64,000 bases of DNA from Sphingomonas elodea ATCC 31461 (GCF_000226955.1 NZ_AGFU01000023.1:1-64000); one strand, 5' to 3'; shown: positions 28,426 to 38,371, counted from the first letter of the stretch. The notes: generated by a model from the sequence alone, not told the origin. Made by a program: numbers and translations.

Positions 28426-29181
28426 TCACCGCGTCGCTGCGTGGTGACCCAGGGCGGCGCTGATTTCCCCCGCCGCCGTACGAACCTCCGCGACGATGCC
28501 GTCCAGTGCGGCATCGTCGACATATTGTGCCGGGCTGACTACGCTGATGGCGGCGACGATCCGGCCCGCCGCGTCGCGGATCGGGGCGGCAACGGCGCGC
28601 AGATCGTCCGGCGGCGGGCTGCGATGCACCACGACGCCGCGGCCGCGATCGGCAGCAAGATCGGTCGGGAAGCTCGGCTGCGGCGCGGGGCGGCGTCCAA
28701 GCAGAGCGTCGAGCGCGGCCGGTGTCTCGTCGAGCAGCAGCGCCTTGCCCAGGCTCGTCTCCGGGAGCGGGCGCCTGGTACCCACCGGGGTCGTCACCAC
28801 CACACGCTGGCCGCCGCCCACCCGGTGCAAATGCACCGAATGATCGCCGTCGCGCTCGCCGAGAAAGGCAGGCATGTTGGTGGCGTCGGCCAGAGCCCGG
28901 AGCCGGTCGCGCGCCAGTTCGACCACATTCAGCCGTTCCTGCGCCCGCACGCCCAGCTGCATCAGCTTCGGGCCCAGCCGCAGGCTACCGTCACGCTCGC
29001 CGACGGCGAAGCCGCGATCGATCAGCGCCAGCGCCAGCCGCCTGGCGGTCGACACCGTCAGGCCGGACCCGGACGCCAGTTCGCGCACGGTGTGCGGCCG
29101 CTCGGCGAGCAGATCGAGCAGATCGAGCCCGCGTTCGAGCGTCTGCGTCCCCGCGCGCCCTGCGGCCTTTTCCTCGGTCAT
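28426..29181 (-). CDS. IclR-family transcriptional regulator
   Basis: This 251-residue IclR protein has an HTH at about 14-75 (TLERGLDLLDLLAERPHTV, LTVSTARRLALALIDRG) and the effector domain after 90, ending with the IVAAISVVSPAQYVDD motif shared with the IclR at 19764. The start at MTEEKAAG is chosen because an AAAGGGAT ribosome site lies just upstream; the longer frame is rich in rare residues and not family-like. It converges with the large TBDR (16-bp gap) and probably regulates it or a second branch of the rhamnose locus. Confidence 0.85.
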   Translation of the reverse strand: MTEEKAAGRAGTQTLERGLDLLDLLAERPHTVRELASGSGLTVSTARRLALALIDRGFAVGERDGSLRLGPKLMQLGVRAQERLNVVELARDRLRALADATNMPAFLGERDGDHSVHLHRVGGGQRVVVTTPVGTRRPLPETSLGKALLLDETPAALDALLGRRPAPQPSFPTDLAADRGRGVVVHRSPPPDDLRAVAAPIRDAAGRIVAAISVVSPAQYVDDAALDGIVAEVRTAAGEISAALGHHAATR

Positions 29182-29375
29182 GCGATCCCTTTTGCCTGCA
29201 TTCGTTTCCACCTCAGGACTAGGCAGGTCGCCGAGCCGGGTAAAGTGGCTTGCCGGACGACTGCCGCACCGGATTGCGAAGCCTATCCAGCAAGCCATTG
29301 AACATTCGTTAGGAATCCGTGGTGCACGAAAGCCGCCCGCACCCCGGGACGGCGCGGATCTACAGGGGATCGGAC

Positions 29376-30029
29376 ATGCGGATTGCAATCATGGGGCTGG
29401 CGCTATGCGTCGTGGCGGCACCGGCCGCGGCGCAGGGCGCGCTGGAGACGCCGGCGGGGGGCGTGCGACTGGAACTGGTGGCGGGCTGGGACCGGCCGGT
29501 GCTGCGCCTCCAGTCCGCCGGCGGCGGCACGGTGGACGCGGGCGAGGTGACCGGCGGCCAGACCGGCATCAGCTATGGCGGCGAGATCGGGTATGACGTG
29601 GCGACGAGCAGCGCGACCTTCGTCGGCGGCTATGCCGGGCTGTCCGGATCGACGGCGGCGGCCTGTACCGCACCGTCGAGCATCGCGCGCTACTGCGTCC
29701 ATGCCGGGCGCAATCTGACGCTCGGCCTCCGCGCCGGGGTGATGTCGCACGGGGTGGCCTTCTACGCGCAGGGCGGCTGGTCGAACGGCCAGATCAAGGA
29801 CGAGCGCACCAGCGCCCTGTTTCCGGCGTTGAATGGCAAAGGTTCGGACACGCTGGACGGCTTCCATGTCGGCCTGGGCCTGCAGGCGCGGCTCCCCGGC
29901 CGCGCCTATGCCAAGATCGAGTATCAGTTCACCAACTATAACGGCTTCGAGTTCAACCTCGACGGATCCCCGATCAAGCTCGACTTCGATCGCCACCAGA
30001 TCAGCGGCGGATTGGGCGTCCGTTTCTAA
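29376..30029 (+). CDS. Small outer-membrane beta-barrel protein (porin-like)
   Basis: The 217-residue protein has a cleavable signal peptide (MRIAIMGLALC...AAAQ) and alternating aromatic/hydrophobic strands ending GGLGVRF, the terminal Phe of an outer-membrane barrel. It looks like the eight-stranded OmpA/Opa-like adhesin/porin family (YAGLSG, RAGVMSHGVAFYAQGGWSNG, KIEYQFTNY). AGGGGAT before the ATG supports this start. It is divergent from the IclR gene and convergent with the LacI gene, whose stop codon interlocks with its own TAA. Its role is unknown. Confidence 0.75.
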   Translation: MRIAIMGLALCVVAAPAAAQGALETPAGGVRLELVAGWDRPVLRLQSAGGGTVDAGEVTGGQTGISYGGEIGYDVATSSATFVGGYAGLSGSTAAACTAPSSIARYCVHAGRNLTLGLRAGVMSHGVAFYAQGGWSNGQIKDERTSALFPALNGKGSDTLDGFHVGLGLQARLPGRAYAKIEYQFTNYNGFEFNLDGSPIKLDFDRHQISGGLGVRF

Positions 30030-31051
30030 CTGGTGGGGGCTGGCCCGCTGCTGTCGCGCAGCACCAGCGTATAGGGCAGGCGACGGGTGCGGTCGTTGCC
30101 CAGCGCATCGTCGTTGCGGGCGATGCCGTCGAGCAGGTCGATCGCCGCCGCCGCCATCTCGACATGCGGCTGGCGGACGGTGCTGAGCGGCGGCCAAGCC
30201 ATGCGAGCGAGCGCAGCATCGTCGAAGCCGACGATCGACAGCCGGTCCGGCACGGCGATGCCTGCGCGCATCGCCGCGACCAGGACGCCGAGCGCCATCT
30301 CGTCATTGGCGGCGAAGATCGCACTCGGCCGGTCCGCCGCGGCGAGCAGCCGTTCGCCGGCCTCCAGTCCCGAGCGGAAGGTGAAGTCGCCCTGCAGCGT
30401 GTGCTGCGGCGATACCGGCAGGTCCGCCGCCGCCATCGCTGCGCGGAACCCCTCCAGACGGCGCGCGGCGGCGTGGTGTTCGGGATTGCCCTGGATGAAG
30501 CCGATCGTGCGGTGACCGAGGGCGATTAGCGCCTCGGTCAGCTCGCGGGCGGCGCCGCATTCGTCCATCTCCACCGCCGCGGTCCGGCCCGGGAAGTCGC
30601 CGGGCGAGATCCGCACCACCGGCACGTCCATCCGTGCGAACAGATCGAGCAGTTCGGGCCAGTCGCACAGCGGGGGGGTGAGGATCGCGCCACCCAGCCG
30701 CATCGAGCGCAGCGACGCCTCGCATTCCGCCAGCCAGCCCTCGCCGTCGCGGCTCACCTGCTCGACGACAAGGTGATAGCTGAGCACCCGGCAGCGGGCG
30801 AGCGCGCCGCGCTGGAGATCGGCGGCATAAGCCGAAGAGGGATCGTCGAAATAGAGGCCGAGCAGGAACGAGCGGGAACTGGAAAGCTCGCGGGCGAAGG
30901 CGTTGGGACGATAGCCGAGCTCGTCGACCACGCGCTGCACCGCGGCGCGCAGCTCCGGCCGGACATAGGCCTCGCCGTTGATGACGCGCGATACCGTCTT
31001 GGGGGAAACGCCCGCACGGGCGGCGACGTCCTTTAGGGTCAGCGGCTTCAT
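30026..31051 (-). CDS. LacI-family transcriptional regulator
   Basis: The 341-residue repressor has the LacI HTH at 3-25 (TLKDVAARAGVSPKTVSRVIN), the hinge helix (ELGYRPNAFAREL) and a periplasmic-binding-like effector domain (about 60-335). Its ATG shares its A with the TAA stop of the MFS gene (TAATG), so they are co-transcribed. Paired palindromes at 32338-32373, just upstream of the MFS gene and facing the GH3 gene, are the likely operators. The effector is probably a glucoside or its product. Confidence 0.9.
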   Translation of the reverse strand: MKPLTLKDVAARAGVSPKTVSRVINGEAYVRPELRAAVQRVVDELGYRPNAFARELSSSRSFLLGLYFDDPSSAYAADLQRGALARCRVLSYHLVVEQVSRDGEGWLAECEASLRSMRLGGAILTPPLCDWPELLDLFARMDVPVVRISPGDFPGRTAAVEMDECGAARELTEALIALGHRTIGFIQGNPEHHAAARRLEGFRAAMAAADLPVSPQHTLQGDFTFRSGLEAGERLLAAADRPSAIFAANDEMALGVLVAAMRAGIAVPDRLSIVGFDDAALARMAWPPLSTVRQPHVEMAAAAIDLLDGIARNDDALGNDRTRRLPYTLVLRDSSGPAPTS

Positions 31052-32283
31052 TATCGCGTAGCGTATCGCGTTGCGGCCGATAGCGCTACCATCAGCGCGA
31101 AGGCCGCGATCCCCAGATAGCAGAGCAGCGGCAGCCCGAGCGCCGTCGCCAGCCCGAGGCGATCCGCCAGCGCGCCCGTGGCGAACGGCACCACCGCGCC
31201 GCCGACCACCGCCATGCACAGGATCATCGAGGCATAGGCGGCCGCACCGCGATCCTCGGGAAGCGCGAGTGCGAAGATCGTCGGGTACATGATCGCATTG
31301 CACAGCCCGACGCCGAGCAGCGCGGCGGCGCCCAGCGGGCCCTGCGTCTGAGTCGCGATCGCGATCAGGGCGACGGCGGCAATCGCCACCATGGCAAGCA
31401 GGCGCGCCGGGGCGATGCGGGCGAGACCGAAGGCCCCGGCAAAGCGCCCGAGCATCGCACCACCCCAATAGAGGCTCACCAGCCGCCCGGCCGTTGCCGG
31501 ATCGGCTCCCAGGATCGCCGGCTGGGCGAGATAGTTGGTAAGCAGGCTGCCGATCGTCACTTCGGCCCCGACATAGCCGAACATCGCCAGGCTGCCCCAG
31601 GCCAGCCGCGGCGTGCGCAGGACGCGGATCAGCTCGGCCAGCGGCAGGCGGCGCGGCGCGGGATGATCGGCCAGCAGGTCGCGTGCCTGCCAGAAGGCAA
31701 GACAGAGCCCGGCCAGCGCCAGCGCGCAGGCGAGGAAGGGTAGGGCGAGCGGCAATCGCCCGAACCCGCCGCCGGCATGGAGCAGCAGCCCCGCGCCGAG
31801 CAGCGGCGCCAGTACCGTCCCAATCGAATTGAAGCCTTGGAGCAGGGTAAGCCGCGCCGCGCCGCCGCCTTCGGTCGCCACCAGCGGCTGCACGACATTG
31901 GCCGCGATCTGGAGGAACGTGATGCCGGTGGAAAGCGCGAGCAGCGCCGCCAGCAGCAGCGCATAGCTGCCGATCCAGGCGGCACCGCCCAGCGCAACGC
32001 ACGCCAGTGTCATCACCGCCAGCCCGATGGCAATCGCGCGCATATAGCCGGTGCGCACCAGGAGCATGGTGATCGGCAGCGCGAACAGCAGATAGCTGGA
32101 GTGGAAGGCGAACTGGACGAAGGTCGCTCGCGTATAGTCGAGCCCGTCGACCAGCGTCAGCCGCGGCACCAGCAGGCCGACCAGCGCGGTGACGAATCCG
32201 CCCAGGAAGAAGATGCCGATCGAGCGTCGGAACAGCCGCGCGACCATTTCGGCGCGCGCGAGGGGAGGGGGAGAGGCTTGCAC
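31051..32283 (-). CDS. MFS transporter, FucP/GluP-like
   Basis: The 410-residue membrane protein has about twelve hydrophobic helices and resembles the FucP/GluP sugar:proton symporter branch (FFLGGFVTALVGLLVPRL, LQGFNSIGTVLAPLLGA, NAIMYPTIFALAL). A second Met at residue 13 (MVARLFRR) is an alternative start. Divergent from the beta-glucosidase pseudogene and co-transcribed with lacI, it was probably the inner-membrane importer for the sugar released by that locus. The gene itself is intact although its partners across the promoter are damaged. Confidence 0.85.
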   Translation of the reverse strand: MQASPPPLARAEMVARLFRRSIGIFFLGGFVTALVGLLVPRLTLVDGLDYTRATFVQFAFHSSYLLFALPITMLLVRTGYMRAIAIGLAVMTLACVALGGAAWIGSYALLLAALLALSTGITFLQIAANVVQPLVATEGGGAARLTLLQGFNSIGTVLAPLLGAGLLLHAGGGFGRLPLALPFLACALALAGLCLAFWQARDLLADHPAPRRLPLAELIRVLRTPRLAWGSLAMFGYVGAEVTIGSLLTNYLAQPAILGADPATAGRLVSLYWGGAMLGRFAGAFGLARIAPARLLAMVAIAAVALIAIATQTQGPLGAAALLGVGLCNAIMYPTIFALALPEDRGAAAYASMILCMAVVGGAVVPFATGALADRLGLATALGLPLLCYLGIAAFALMVALSAATRYATR

Positions 32284-32337
32284 CCCCCGACCTTAGCGGC
32301 GCGCGGCGGCTGCGCAACGCCCGGTCTTGCCTGTGCT

Positions 32338-32373
32338 TGACATCGCTGTCACACTCCGTCAGACATCGATGTC
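32338..32373. promoter_or_regulatory. Paired LacI-type operators
   Basis: Two near-identical palindromes, TGACATCGCTGTCA (32338-32351) and GACATCGATGTC (32362-32373), are spaced exactly 23 bp. Both have a central CG, usual for LacI-family operators. They lie between the MFS-lacI operon and the GH3 gene and overlap TTGACA (32337-32342). Two in-phase sites about two helical turns apart imply cooperative binding. Confidence 0.68.
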
Positions 32374-32384
32374 AGATACAAGGC

Positions 32385-32400
32385 TCCGTAAAAATACGGA
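32385..32400. repeat. Inverted repeat TCCGTA-AAAA-TACGGA
   Basis: A perfect 6-bp inverted repeat around AAAA lies 12 bp after the operator pair and before the GH3 leader. It could be another protein-binding site or a short RNA hairpin; it has no T run and is not a terminator. Confidence 0.4.
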
Positions 32401-32527
32401 ACACGTGGGAGCGGGTATATGCCGGGCATCGCTGCCGTACGTCACGCAACCGCGCCCGCGCCGCGCCTCTTTCCTGTTACCCTCGACGCGGTTTCGGTTC
32501 CGGCCCCCTCCTCAAGGGCGGATTCCC

Positions 32528-32568
32528 TGCGGCCGCTGCCTGCCCGATGGGCGGCGGCCGCATTTTTT
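32528..32568 (+). terminator. Terminator-like hairpin in GH3 leader
   Basis: TGCGGCCGC (32528-32536) pairs perfectly with GCGGCCGCA (32554-32562), with an inner GCCC-gat-GGGC stem, and is followed by six T. It has intrinsic-terminator form but sits about 87 bp before the GH3 start, with no gene between it and the operators. It may be an attenuator or a relic of a lost upstream gene. The remainder of 32284-32654 has no supported gene. Confidence 0.6.
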
Positions 32569-32654
32569 CCTTTCCCCACGCGCCGGATCGACGGGCCCGG
32601 TCCCGGGCGGGCGACCGCGTGCGCCAAGCTGCTGCAACAGGATTTCCCGCGCCG

Positions 32655-34883
32655 ATGAACGCTGCCCGCGCCCTCGCCCTTGTCTTGCTCGCCGGTACCG
32701 CGCCAGCGCTCGCCGGCGCCCGGAGCGCGCCGCCGGCCTGGCAGGACACGCGGCTTGCCCCCGAAGCCCGCGCCGAAGCGCTGGTCCGCGCGATGACGCA
32801 TGCCGAGAAGCTCCAGCTGGTCCACGGCCTGTTCCCGCCGCGCGCCGAGCCCGCGCCCGCCGACATGATCCCTTCCGCCGGCTATGTGCCCGGCGTGCCC
32901 CGGCTCGGCATCCCGACCTTGCGGGAGAGCGATGCCAGCCTGGGCGTCGCCAACCAGATCGAGCAGCGCAAGGGCGATGTCGCCACGGCGCTGCCCTCGG
33001 GCCTCGCCACGGCGGCGACCTTCGACGTCGAGATGGCGCGCGGGCGGCGCGATGATCGGCGCGGAAGCGCGCCAAGACCTTCAACGTGCTGCTCGCCGGC
33101 GGCGTGAACCTCACCCGCGACGCCTGGAACGGCCGCAACTTCGAATATCTGGGCGAGGATCCGCTGCTCGCCGGCCACATGGCGGGCGCGGCGATCGACG
33201 GTGTCCAGTCGAACCACATCGTCTCGACCGTCAAGCACTTCATCCTCAACGCGCAGGAGACCGGCCGCGCGGTGCTCAATGCGCGGATCGACGAGACGGC
33301 GCTGCGCGAAAGCGACCTGCTGGCCTTTGAACTGGCGATCAAGCTGGGCAAGCCGGGCTCGGTAATGTGCGCCTATAACCGAATCGAGGGCGATTATGCC
33401 TGCGAGAGCCGGCGCATGCTCACCGAATATTCTGCGCGGCGACTGGCGCTATACCGGCTGGGTGATGAGCGACTGGGGTGCGGTGCACTCGACGGTCAAG
33501 GCAGCGGCCGCCGGGCTCGATCAGGAATCGGGCCAGGAACTCGACCGTGAAATCTGCTTCGCGCCGGACAGGATCGACGCGGCGATCAAGGCGGGCCAGC
33601 TTTCCGAGGCACGGCTGGACGAGATGGTCCGCCGCATCCTGACCGGGGTGATCGCCAGCGGCCTCTACAACCATCCGCCCCCCGTCACCGCCCAGCCGAT
33701 CGACTATGCCGCGCACGCCCAGGTCGCGCAGCGGGTCGCCGAGGCGGGCATGGTGCTGCTGCGCAACCAGGGCGATCTGCTGCCGCTCGCCAGGACGGCA
33801 AAGAAGATCCTGCTCGTCGCCGGTCATGCCGATGTCGGCGTGCTTTCCGGCGGTGGCTCCAGCCAGGTGCGCTCGGTGGGCGGTGCGCCGGTCGAGATCC
33901 CGCTGACAAGCGGTGCGGCGGCCTCGTTCGCGCGGGTGACCTGGCATGCCTCGTCGCCGCTCCAGGCGATCCGCGCCAAGGCACCGGGCGCGCAGGTGAC
34001 CTATGTCGACGGGCAGGACGCGGCGGCAGCGGCGGCCGCCGCCAGGGAAGCGGATGTGGTGGTCGTGTTCGCCACCCAGTGGACCACCGAGGCGCAGGAC
34101 GTCGACTCGCTCTCTCTGCCGGATCATCAGGACGCGCTGATCGCTGCCGTCGCCACGGCGAATGCGAAGACGATCGTGGTGCTGGAAACCGGCGGGCCGG
34201 TGCTGATGCCGTGGCTGGACCAGGTGCCGGCGGTGCTCCAGGCCTGGTATCCCGGCCAGCGCGGCGGCGAGGCGATCGCCGGCATCCTGTTCGGCGACGT
34301 CAATCCCTCCGGCCGCCTGCCGATCAGCTTCCCGAAGCGCGCGGAGCAACTGCCGCGTCCGACACCGGTGGTGCCCGCCGGACTCAATTCGAACGCCGCA
34401 AGCGCTGCCGGCGCCGGCGACGGCAGCGCGCTGCCGAGCTGGGACGTGACCTATCAGGAAGGCGCGAATGTCGGGTATCGCTGGTACGCGGCCAAGGGCA
34501 CCCAGCCGTTGTTCCCGTTCGGCTACGGCCTCAGCTACACGCGCTTAGGCTTTTCCGCCCCGCGATTTATCGGGGGGAGCAAGCCGGCGGTGACCTTCAC
34601 GGTGCGCAACCAGGGCGTGCGCGCCGGCGCGGTCGTGCCGCAGCTCTACGTCACCGATCCGCAGGGCGGCGCGCCGCGCCTCGCCGGATGGAAGCGCCAG
34701 TGGCTGCAGCCGGGCGAAGCCGTGCAGCTGACCATCGCCGCCGACCCGCATGCGCTCGCCCGCTGGCGGGACGGCCGCTGGGCGATCGCGCCCGGCCGCT
34801 ATCGCCTTGCGCTCGGCCAGGACTCCGCCGCCGCCATCGTCCAGCACGCGGTGGATGTGCCAGAGAGAGTAATTTCCGAGTGA
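32655..34883 (+). pseudogene. GH3 beta-glucosidase, frameshifted
   Basis: Reading across three frame changes gives a full-length, about 740-residue GH3 enzyme with signal peptide (ending ALAG). The frame moves near 33040 (after EMAR, to AGGAMIGAEAR), again near 33069 (to KTFNVLLAGGVN) and near 33431 (to LRGDWRYTGW). The first two look like 2-nt losses in GCGC runs and the third like one extra T. Downstream, the nucleophile motif VMSDWGA, the ABA sandwich and the fibronectin-III-like end (FPFGYGLSYT, ending PERVISE) are in one frame. Either a decayed gene or sequence error; as given it cannot yield an intact enzyme. Confidence 0.88.
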
Positions 34884-34907
34884 AAACAGAAAGAACTGGG
34901 TGAATGT

Positions 34908-36241
34908 GAAGAAGGAATCGACAACGTTCTCGTCGGCATCCGCGCGTCGCTCGAACGGACATCTGGGCCGCCTATGGCCAGCTCACCTGGAAGGGCGAGC
35001 TGGGCGGGCGCAACGCCACCGTGGTCGCCGGCGTGCGCTACGAGCACACCAAGGTGAAGTCGGTCTCCTACCAGACGGTGCCGCTGGCGATCGTGTGGGA
35101 AGCGGACAACGACTTCTCGGTGCTCAACTCGGCGGACCAGCAGGCGGTGAACGGCCGCGGCAGCTACGACAATCTGCTGCCCCAGATCGACTTTCAGATC
35201 GAAGCCGCGAAGAACCTGATCGGTCGCGTGTCGTACAGCAAGACGATCTCGCGCGCGCCGTACGGCAACCTGTTCGCCTCCACCGGCGCGGGCGCGCTCA
35301 ACAACCCGACCTCGCTGGGCGGCGTCGCGACCGGCAACCAGAACAATCCGGCGCTCAAGCCGCTGGATTCGGATAACTTCGACATCTCGCTCGAATGGTA
35401 TCCGCGCCGCGACGTGTATCTCTCGGTCGGTTTCTTCGACAAGCGGGTGCACAATTTCATCGGCAACACGGTGGTCCAGCGCAACCTGTTCGGTCTGCGC
35501 GACCCAACCGCGGGCCCGCTGGCCACGTCGGCGCGCAACATCGTCACCGGGCTCGGCGGCGACATCAGCAACGTCAACCTGTTCACCAGCGCGGCGATCC
35601 TGCAGAAGTATGGCGGCAACGTCGCCCAGGCGACGCAGGAGCTGCAGGCGAACTATGTGCCGGCCACGCGCACCTTCGGCTCGACCTATATCAGCAACAC
35701 GCTCGCCGCGATCGACGTGCTGCCGACCTCGGCCGACCCGCTGCTCAACTTCTCGGTCAACACGCCGATCAACAACAAGGACGCCGAGATCTACGGCGTC
35801 GAGCTCGCCGGCCAGTATTTCCTCGGCAATACCGGTTTCGGTATCGCCGCGAGCTACACGCTGGTGCGCGGCAATATCGGCTTCGACATCACCGCCGATC
35901 CGACGGCCAACCAGTTCGCGCTGGTCGGCCTGAGCGACACCGCCAATGCCACGCTGATCTATGACAAGCACGGGCTCTCGGCGCGCCTTTCGTACAACTG
36001 GCGCGGCAAGTTCCTGAGCGACGTCAACCGTGGGGCTGCGCACAACCCGGTGTTCAACGATCCGTACGGCCAGGTCGATCTCAGCATCAATTATGACCTG
36101 ACCCGCAACATCGCGCTGAGCTTCGAAGGCATCAACCTCCTCGAGGAGGGCGTTCGCAGCTACAGTCGCGATTACATCAACACCTGGTACGAGTCCGAAG
36201 GCTCGGCCCGCTATCTGGTCGGCGCGCGCTTCCGCTTCTGA
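34908..36241 (+). pseudogene. TonB-dependent receptor, internally deleted
   Basis: The first bases (34908-34957, one frame) encode EEGIDNVLVGIRASLER, the TonB-box/plug-start signature of this receptor class. At about 34957 the frame changes and the sequence continues at DIWAAYGQLTWKGEL, deep in the barrel, running to the terminal LVGARFRF. The signal peptide, plug and roughly the first half of the barrel are missing. The 406-residue open frame from 35021 could be called as a gene but lacks everything needed for export. It follows the GH3 gene directly and shares its damage. Confidence 0.87.
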
Positions 36242-36281
36242 AGCCCGCCACTTTGCACGGAAGGGCCGCTCGCCTCGCGCC

Positions 36282-36752
36282 GTGCTCAACAATATCGACC
36301 ATGCCGATCTGCGGATCCGGCTCGACCGCGGTGCCGCGGTCGGCGAGCCCGGCGAGCCGATGATCCATATCGATACCGACCATCCCCGCGTCTCGACCAG
36401 CGAAGGCGCGCCGCTGTTCCTGAAGCAGGGCGGCAATGCACCCTATCTCGATCGTGTCGCGGCGACGTTGCAGGCGGTCTATGTCGGCGACCAGCTCTCG
36501 GCGCCGATGTTCGCGGCGTTTGAAGCGGCCCGGCTGCTGGAGCCGGTGACGTTCGATATCGAGCTCGCCTCCGGCCGGCGCTACAAGATCCCCGACTGCT
36601 GGGTGATCGAGGGCGGGCGTTTCGCCGCATTGGGTGGCGAGGCGCTGGCCGCGCTGCACGCGCAGGATTTCCTGCGCTGCGCGGTGTGGCAGCTCTCCTC
36701 GCTCGGCAATCTGCCGCGCCTGATCGCGCGCAAGGAACGCCGCGAGGGCTAA
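36282..36752 (+). CDS. SapC-family protein, internally shortened
   Basis: The 156-residue open frame begins at a GTG with LNNIDHADLRI, the normal SapC N-terminus, then jumps after RGAAVG to EPMIHIDTDHPRVSTSEG, normally near residue 100 of this roughly 240-residue family. About 80 residues are missing, in frame. The C-terminal part (YLDRVAATLQAV, FDIELASGRRYKIPDCWVIEG) is complete. SapC genes commonly accompany TBDR and halogenase genes in sphingomonads, as here. Probably non-functional, given its damaged neighbours. Confidence 0.72.
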   Translation: MLNNIDHADLRIRLDRGAAVGEPGEPMIHIDTDHPRVSTSEGAPLFLKQGGNAPYLDRVAATLQAVYVGDQLSAPMFAAFEAARLLEPVTFDIELASGRRYKIPDCWVIEGGRFAALGGEALAALHAQDFLRCAVWQLSSLGNLPRLIARKERREG

Positions 36753-36786
36753 GGCGAGACAACGAAAATTCCCTGGGGAGGAAGCG

Positions 36787-38248
36787 ATGGGCGAGCAGAA
36801 GTTTCGGGTGGTCATCGCCGGCGGCGGTACGGCGGGCTGGGTGGCTGCGGCGGCGCTGGTCCGGCATCTGGGGCCCAATCTCGACATCACGCTGGTCGAA
36901 TCCGACGCGATCGGCACGGTGGGCGTAGGCGAATCCACCATTCCCACCGCCTGGACCTTCCACAAGCTGCTCGGCATCAACGAGCAGGTCTTCCTCCGCG
37001 AAACCAACGCCACCTTCAAGCTGGGCATCGCCTTCGAGAACTGGCTGCGCGACGGCGATCGCTATTTCCACCCGTTCGGCACGATCGGTCGCGCGCTTCC
37101 CCTGTGCGACTTCCAGCATTTCTGGCTGGAGGCGCAGCGCCGCGGCTTTGGCGGCGCGCTGGGCGACTTCGCTGGAAACGCAGGCGGCGCTGTCCGAGAA
37201 GTTCGCCGCCGGCGATCCGATGCCGCTCGCCTATGCCGCCTTCCTTCGCGGGCTCGCCGAACCGGCGGGCGTGCGCCGGGTCGAGGGCCGCATCACCCAT
37301 GTGGAGCAGGCCGAGACCGACGACATCGCCGCACTGGTGCTGGAGGGCGGGCTGTGCATCGAAGGCGACCTGTTCATCGACTGCACGGGGTTCCACGCCC
37401 TGCTGATCGAGGAGACGCTGAAGACCGGTTTCGAGGACTGGAGCCACTGGCTGCCGACCGACCGCGCTTTTGCCGTCCAGTCGGAGACGACGCAAGCGCC
37501 GGTGCCCTATACCCGCGCGATCGCGCACGGCGCGGGCTGGCGCTGGCGGATCCCGTTGCAGCACCGGATGGGCAACGGCTTCGTCTATGCCAGCGACTAT
37601 CTGTCAGACGATGCGGCGCGGGAGCAGCTGTTGGCCGCGGTCCCCGGCCGGGCGCTGTTCGATCCGCGGCTGATCCGCTTCACCACCGGCATGCGCAAAC
37701 AGGCGTGGAACCGCAACTGCGTGGCGCTGGGGCTGGCGAGCGGATTCATCGAGCCGCTCGAGTCCACGAGCATCCACCTGGTGATGATCGCGGTGACGCG
37801 GCTGCTCCAGAATTTCCCGCGCCATGGCGACATGGCCAGCTTCGCCGCTCGCTTCAACGCCCAGTCGCGCGCGGAATCGGAGCATATCCGCGACTTCATC
37901 ATCCTCCATTATAAGCTCAACGACCGCCCCGAGCCCTTCTGGCGCGACCATGCCGCGCGCGCGGTACCGGACAGCCTGGCGGCGCGGATCAGACTCTTCG
38001 AGGACGGGGCCGCCGCCTATCAGGAAGGCACCGACCTGTTCCGCGTCGACAGCTGGAACGCGGTGATGCTGGGGCAGGGGGTACGCCCGCGCACGCACCA
38101 TCCGATGCCGTCGCAGATCCCCGACGCCGATCTCGAGCGCGCGCTGGCCGATCTCCGCGCCGGAATCGCCGCGCAGCTGGCCAAGCTGCCGGGCCATGTC
38201 GCATTCATCGCCCGCTATGCGGCGGCGCGGGTACCCGCTGCCGCCTGA
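36787..38248 (+). pseudogene. Flavin-dependent tryptophan-halogenase family gene, frameshifted
   Basis: Residues from the ATG at 36787 show GGGTAGW, VGVGESTIPT and NATFKLGIAF (the catalytic-Lys region), then the frame breaks near 37168 (GDF to SLETQAALSEKF), consistent with a 2-nt loss. The second frame runs to 38248 with [15 protein letters not shown] and GFIEPLESTS. Compared with the intact homologue at 55052, a further ten or so residues (YHFDAGLYA-type) are missing in frame after PLAYA near 37240. Together they would make a roughly 490-residue enzyme. Confidence 0.86.
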
Positions 38249-38276
38249 GCCACCCGGCAAATTTTTCCCACCCCGT

Positions 38277-38304
38277 TTGAACCATCCGCCGCCGCCCCGC
38301 CACT
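38277..38304 (+). promoter_or_regulatory. ECF-type promoter upstream of PEP-CTERM gene
   Basis: TTGAACC (38277-38283), then ATCCGCC, ending in CCCGCCACT, with CACT at 38301. The same arrangement, TTGAACC to CACT with start-to-start distance 24 bp, recurs at 39136-39163 before the ECF sigma gene. TGAACC resembles the GAAC core of ECF -35 boxes. Both copies follow an A(T)n run. Confidence 0.65.
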
Positions 38305-38371
38305 GATGGAGTGCGGCGACTGCGGACCCGTGCGTATCCCCTGTTTCGGGCGCCGCATCCGCCGTGCGAGC

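Noticed and set aside
24792-28523. A 1243-residue minus-strand frame opposite the large TBDR
   Set aside because: Same antisense-shadow composition; the sense strand encodes a full receptor with signal peptide and terminal barrel strand.
32419-32658. A 79-residue frame ending in an ATGA overlap with the GH3 start, resembling a leader peptide
   Set aside because: It runs through the GC-rich terminator-form hairpin, has Pro/Ala/Arg-rich composition typical of chance frames and no clear ribosome site.
32655-34883. Programmed frameshifting in the GH3 gene
   Set aside because: Three changes in 400 bp, no slippery heptamer, and neighbouring genes are damaged too; decay or sequence error is simpler.
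35021-36241. Calling the 406-residue frame an intact outer-membrane protein
   Set aside because: It begins in the middle of a TBDR barrel, without signal peptide or plug, and the missing plug start lies just upstream in another frame.
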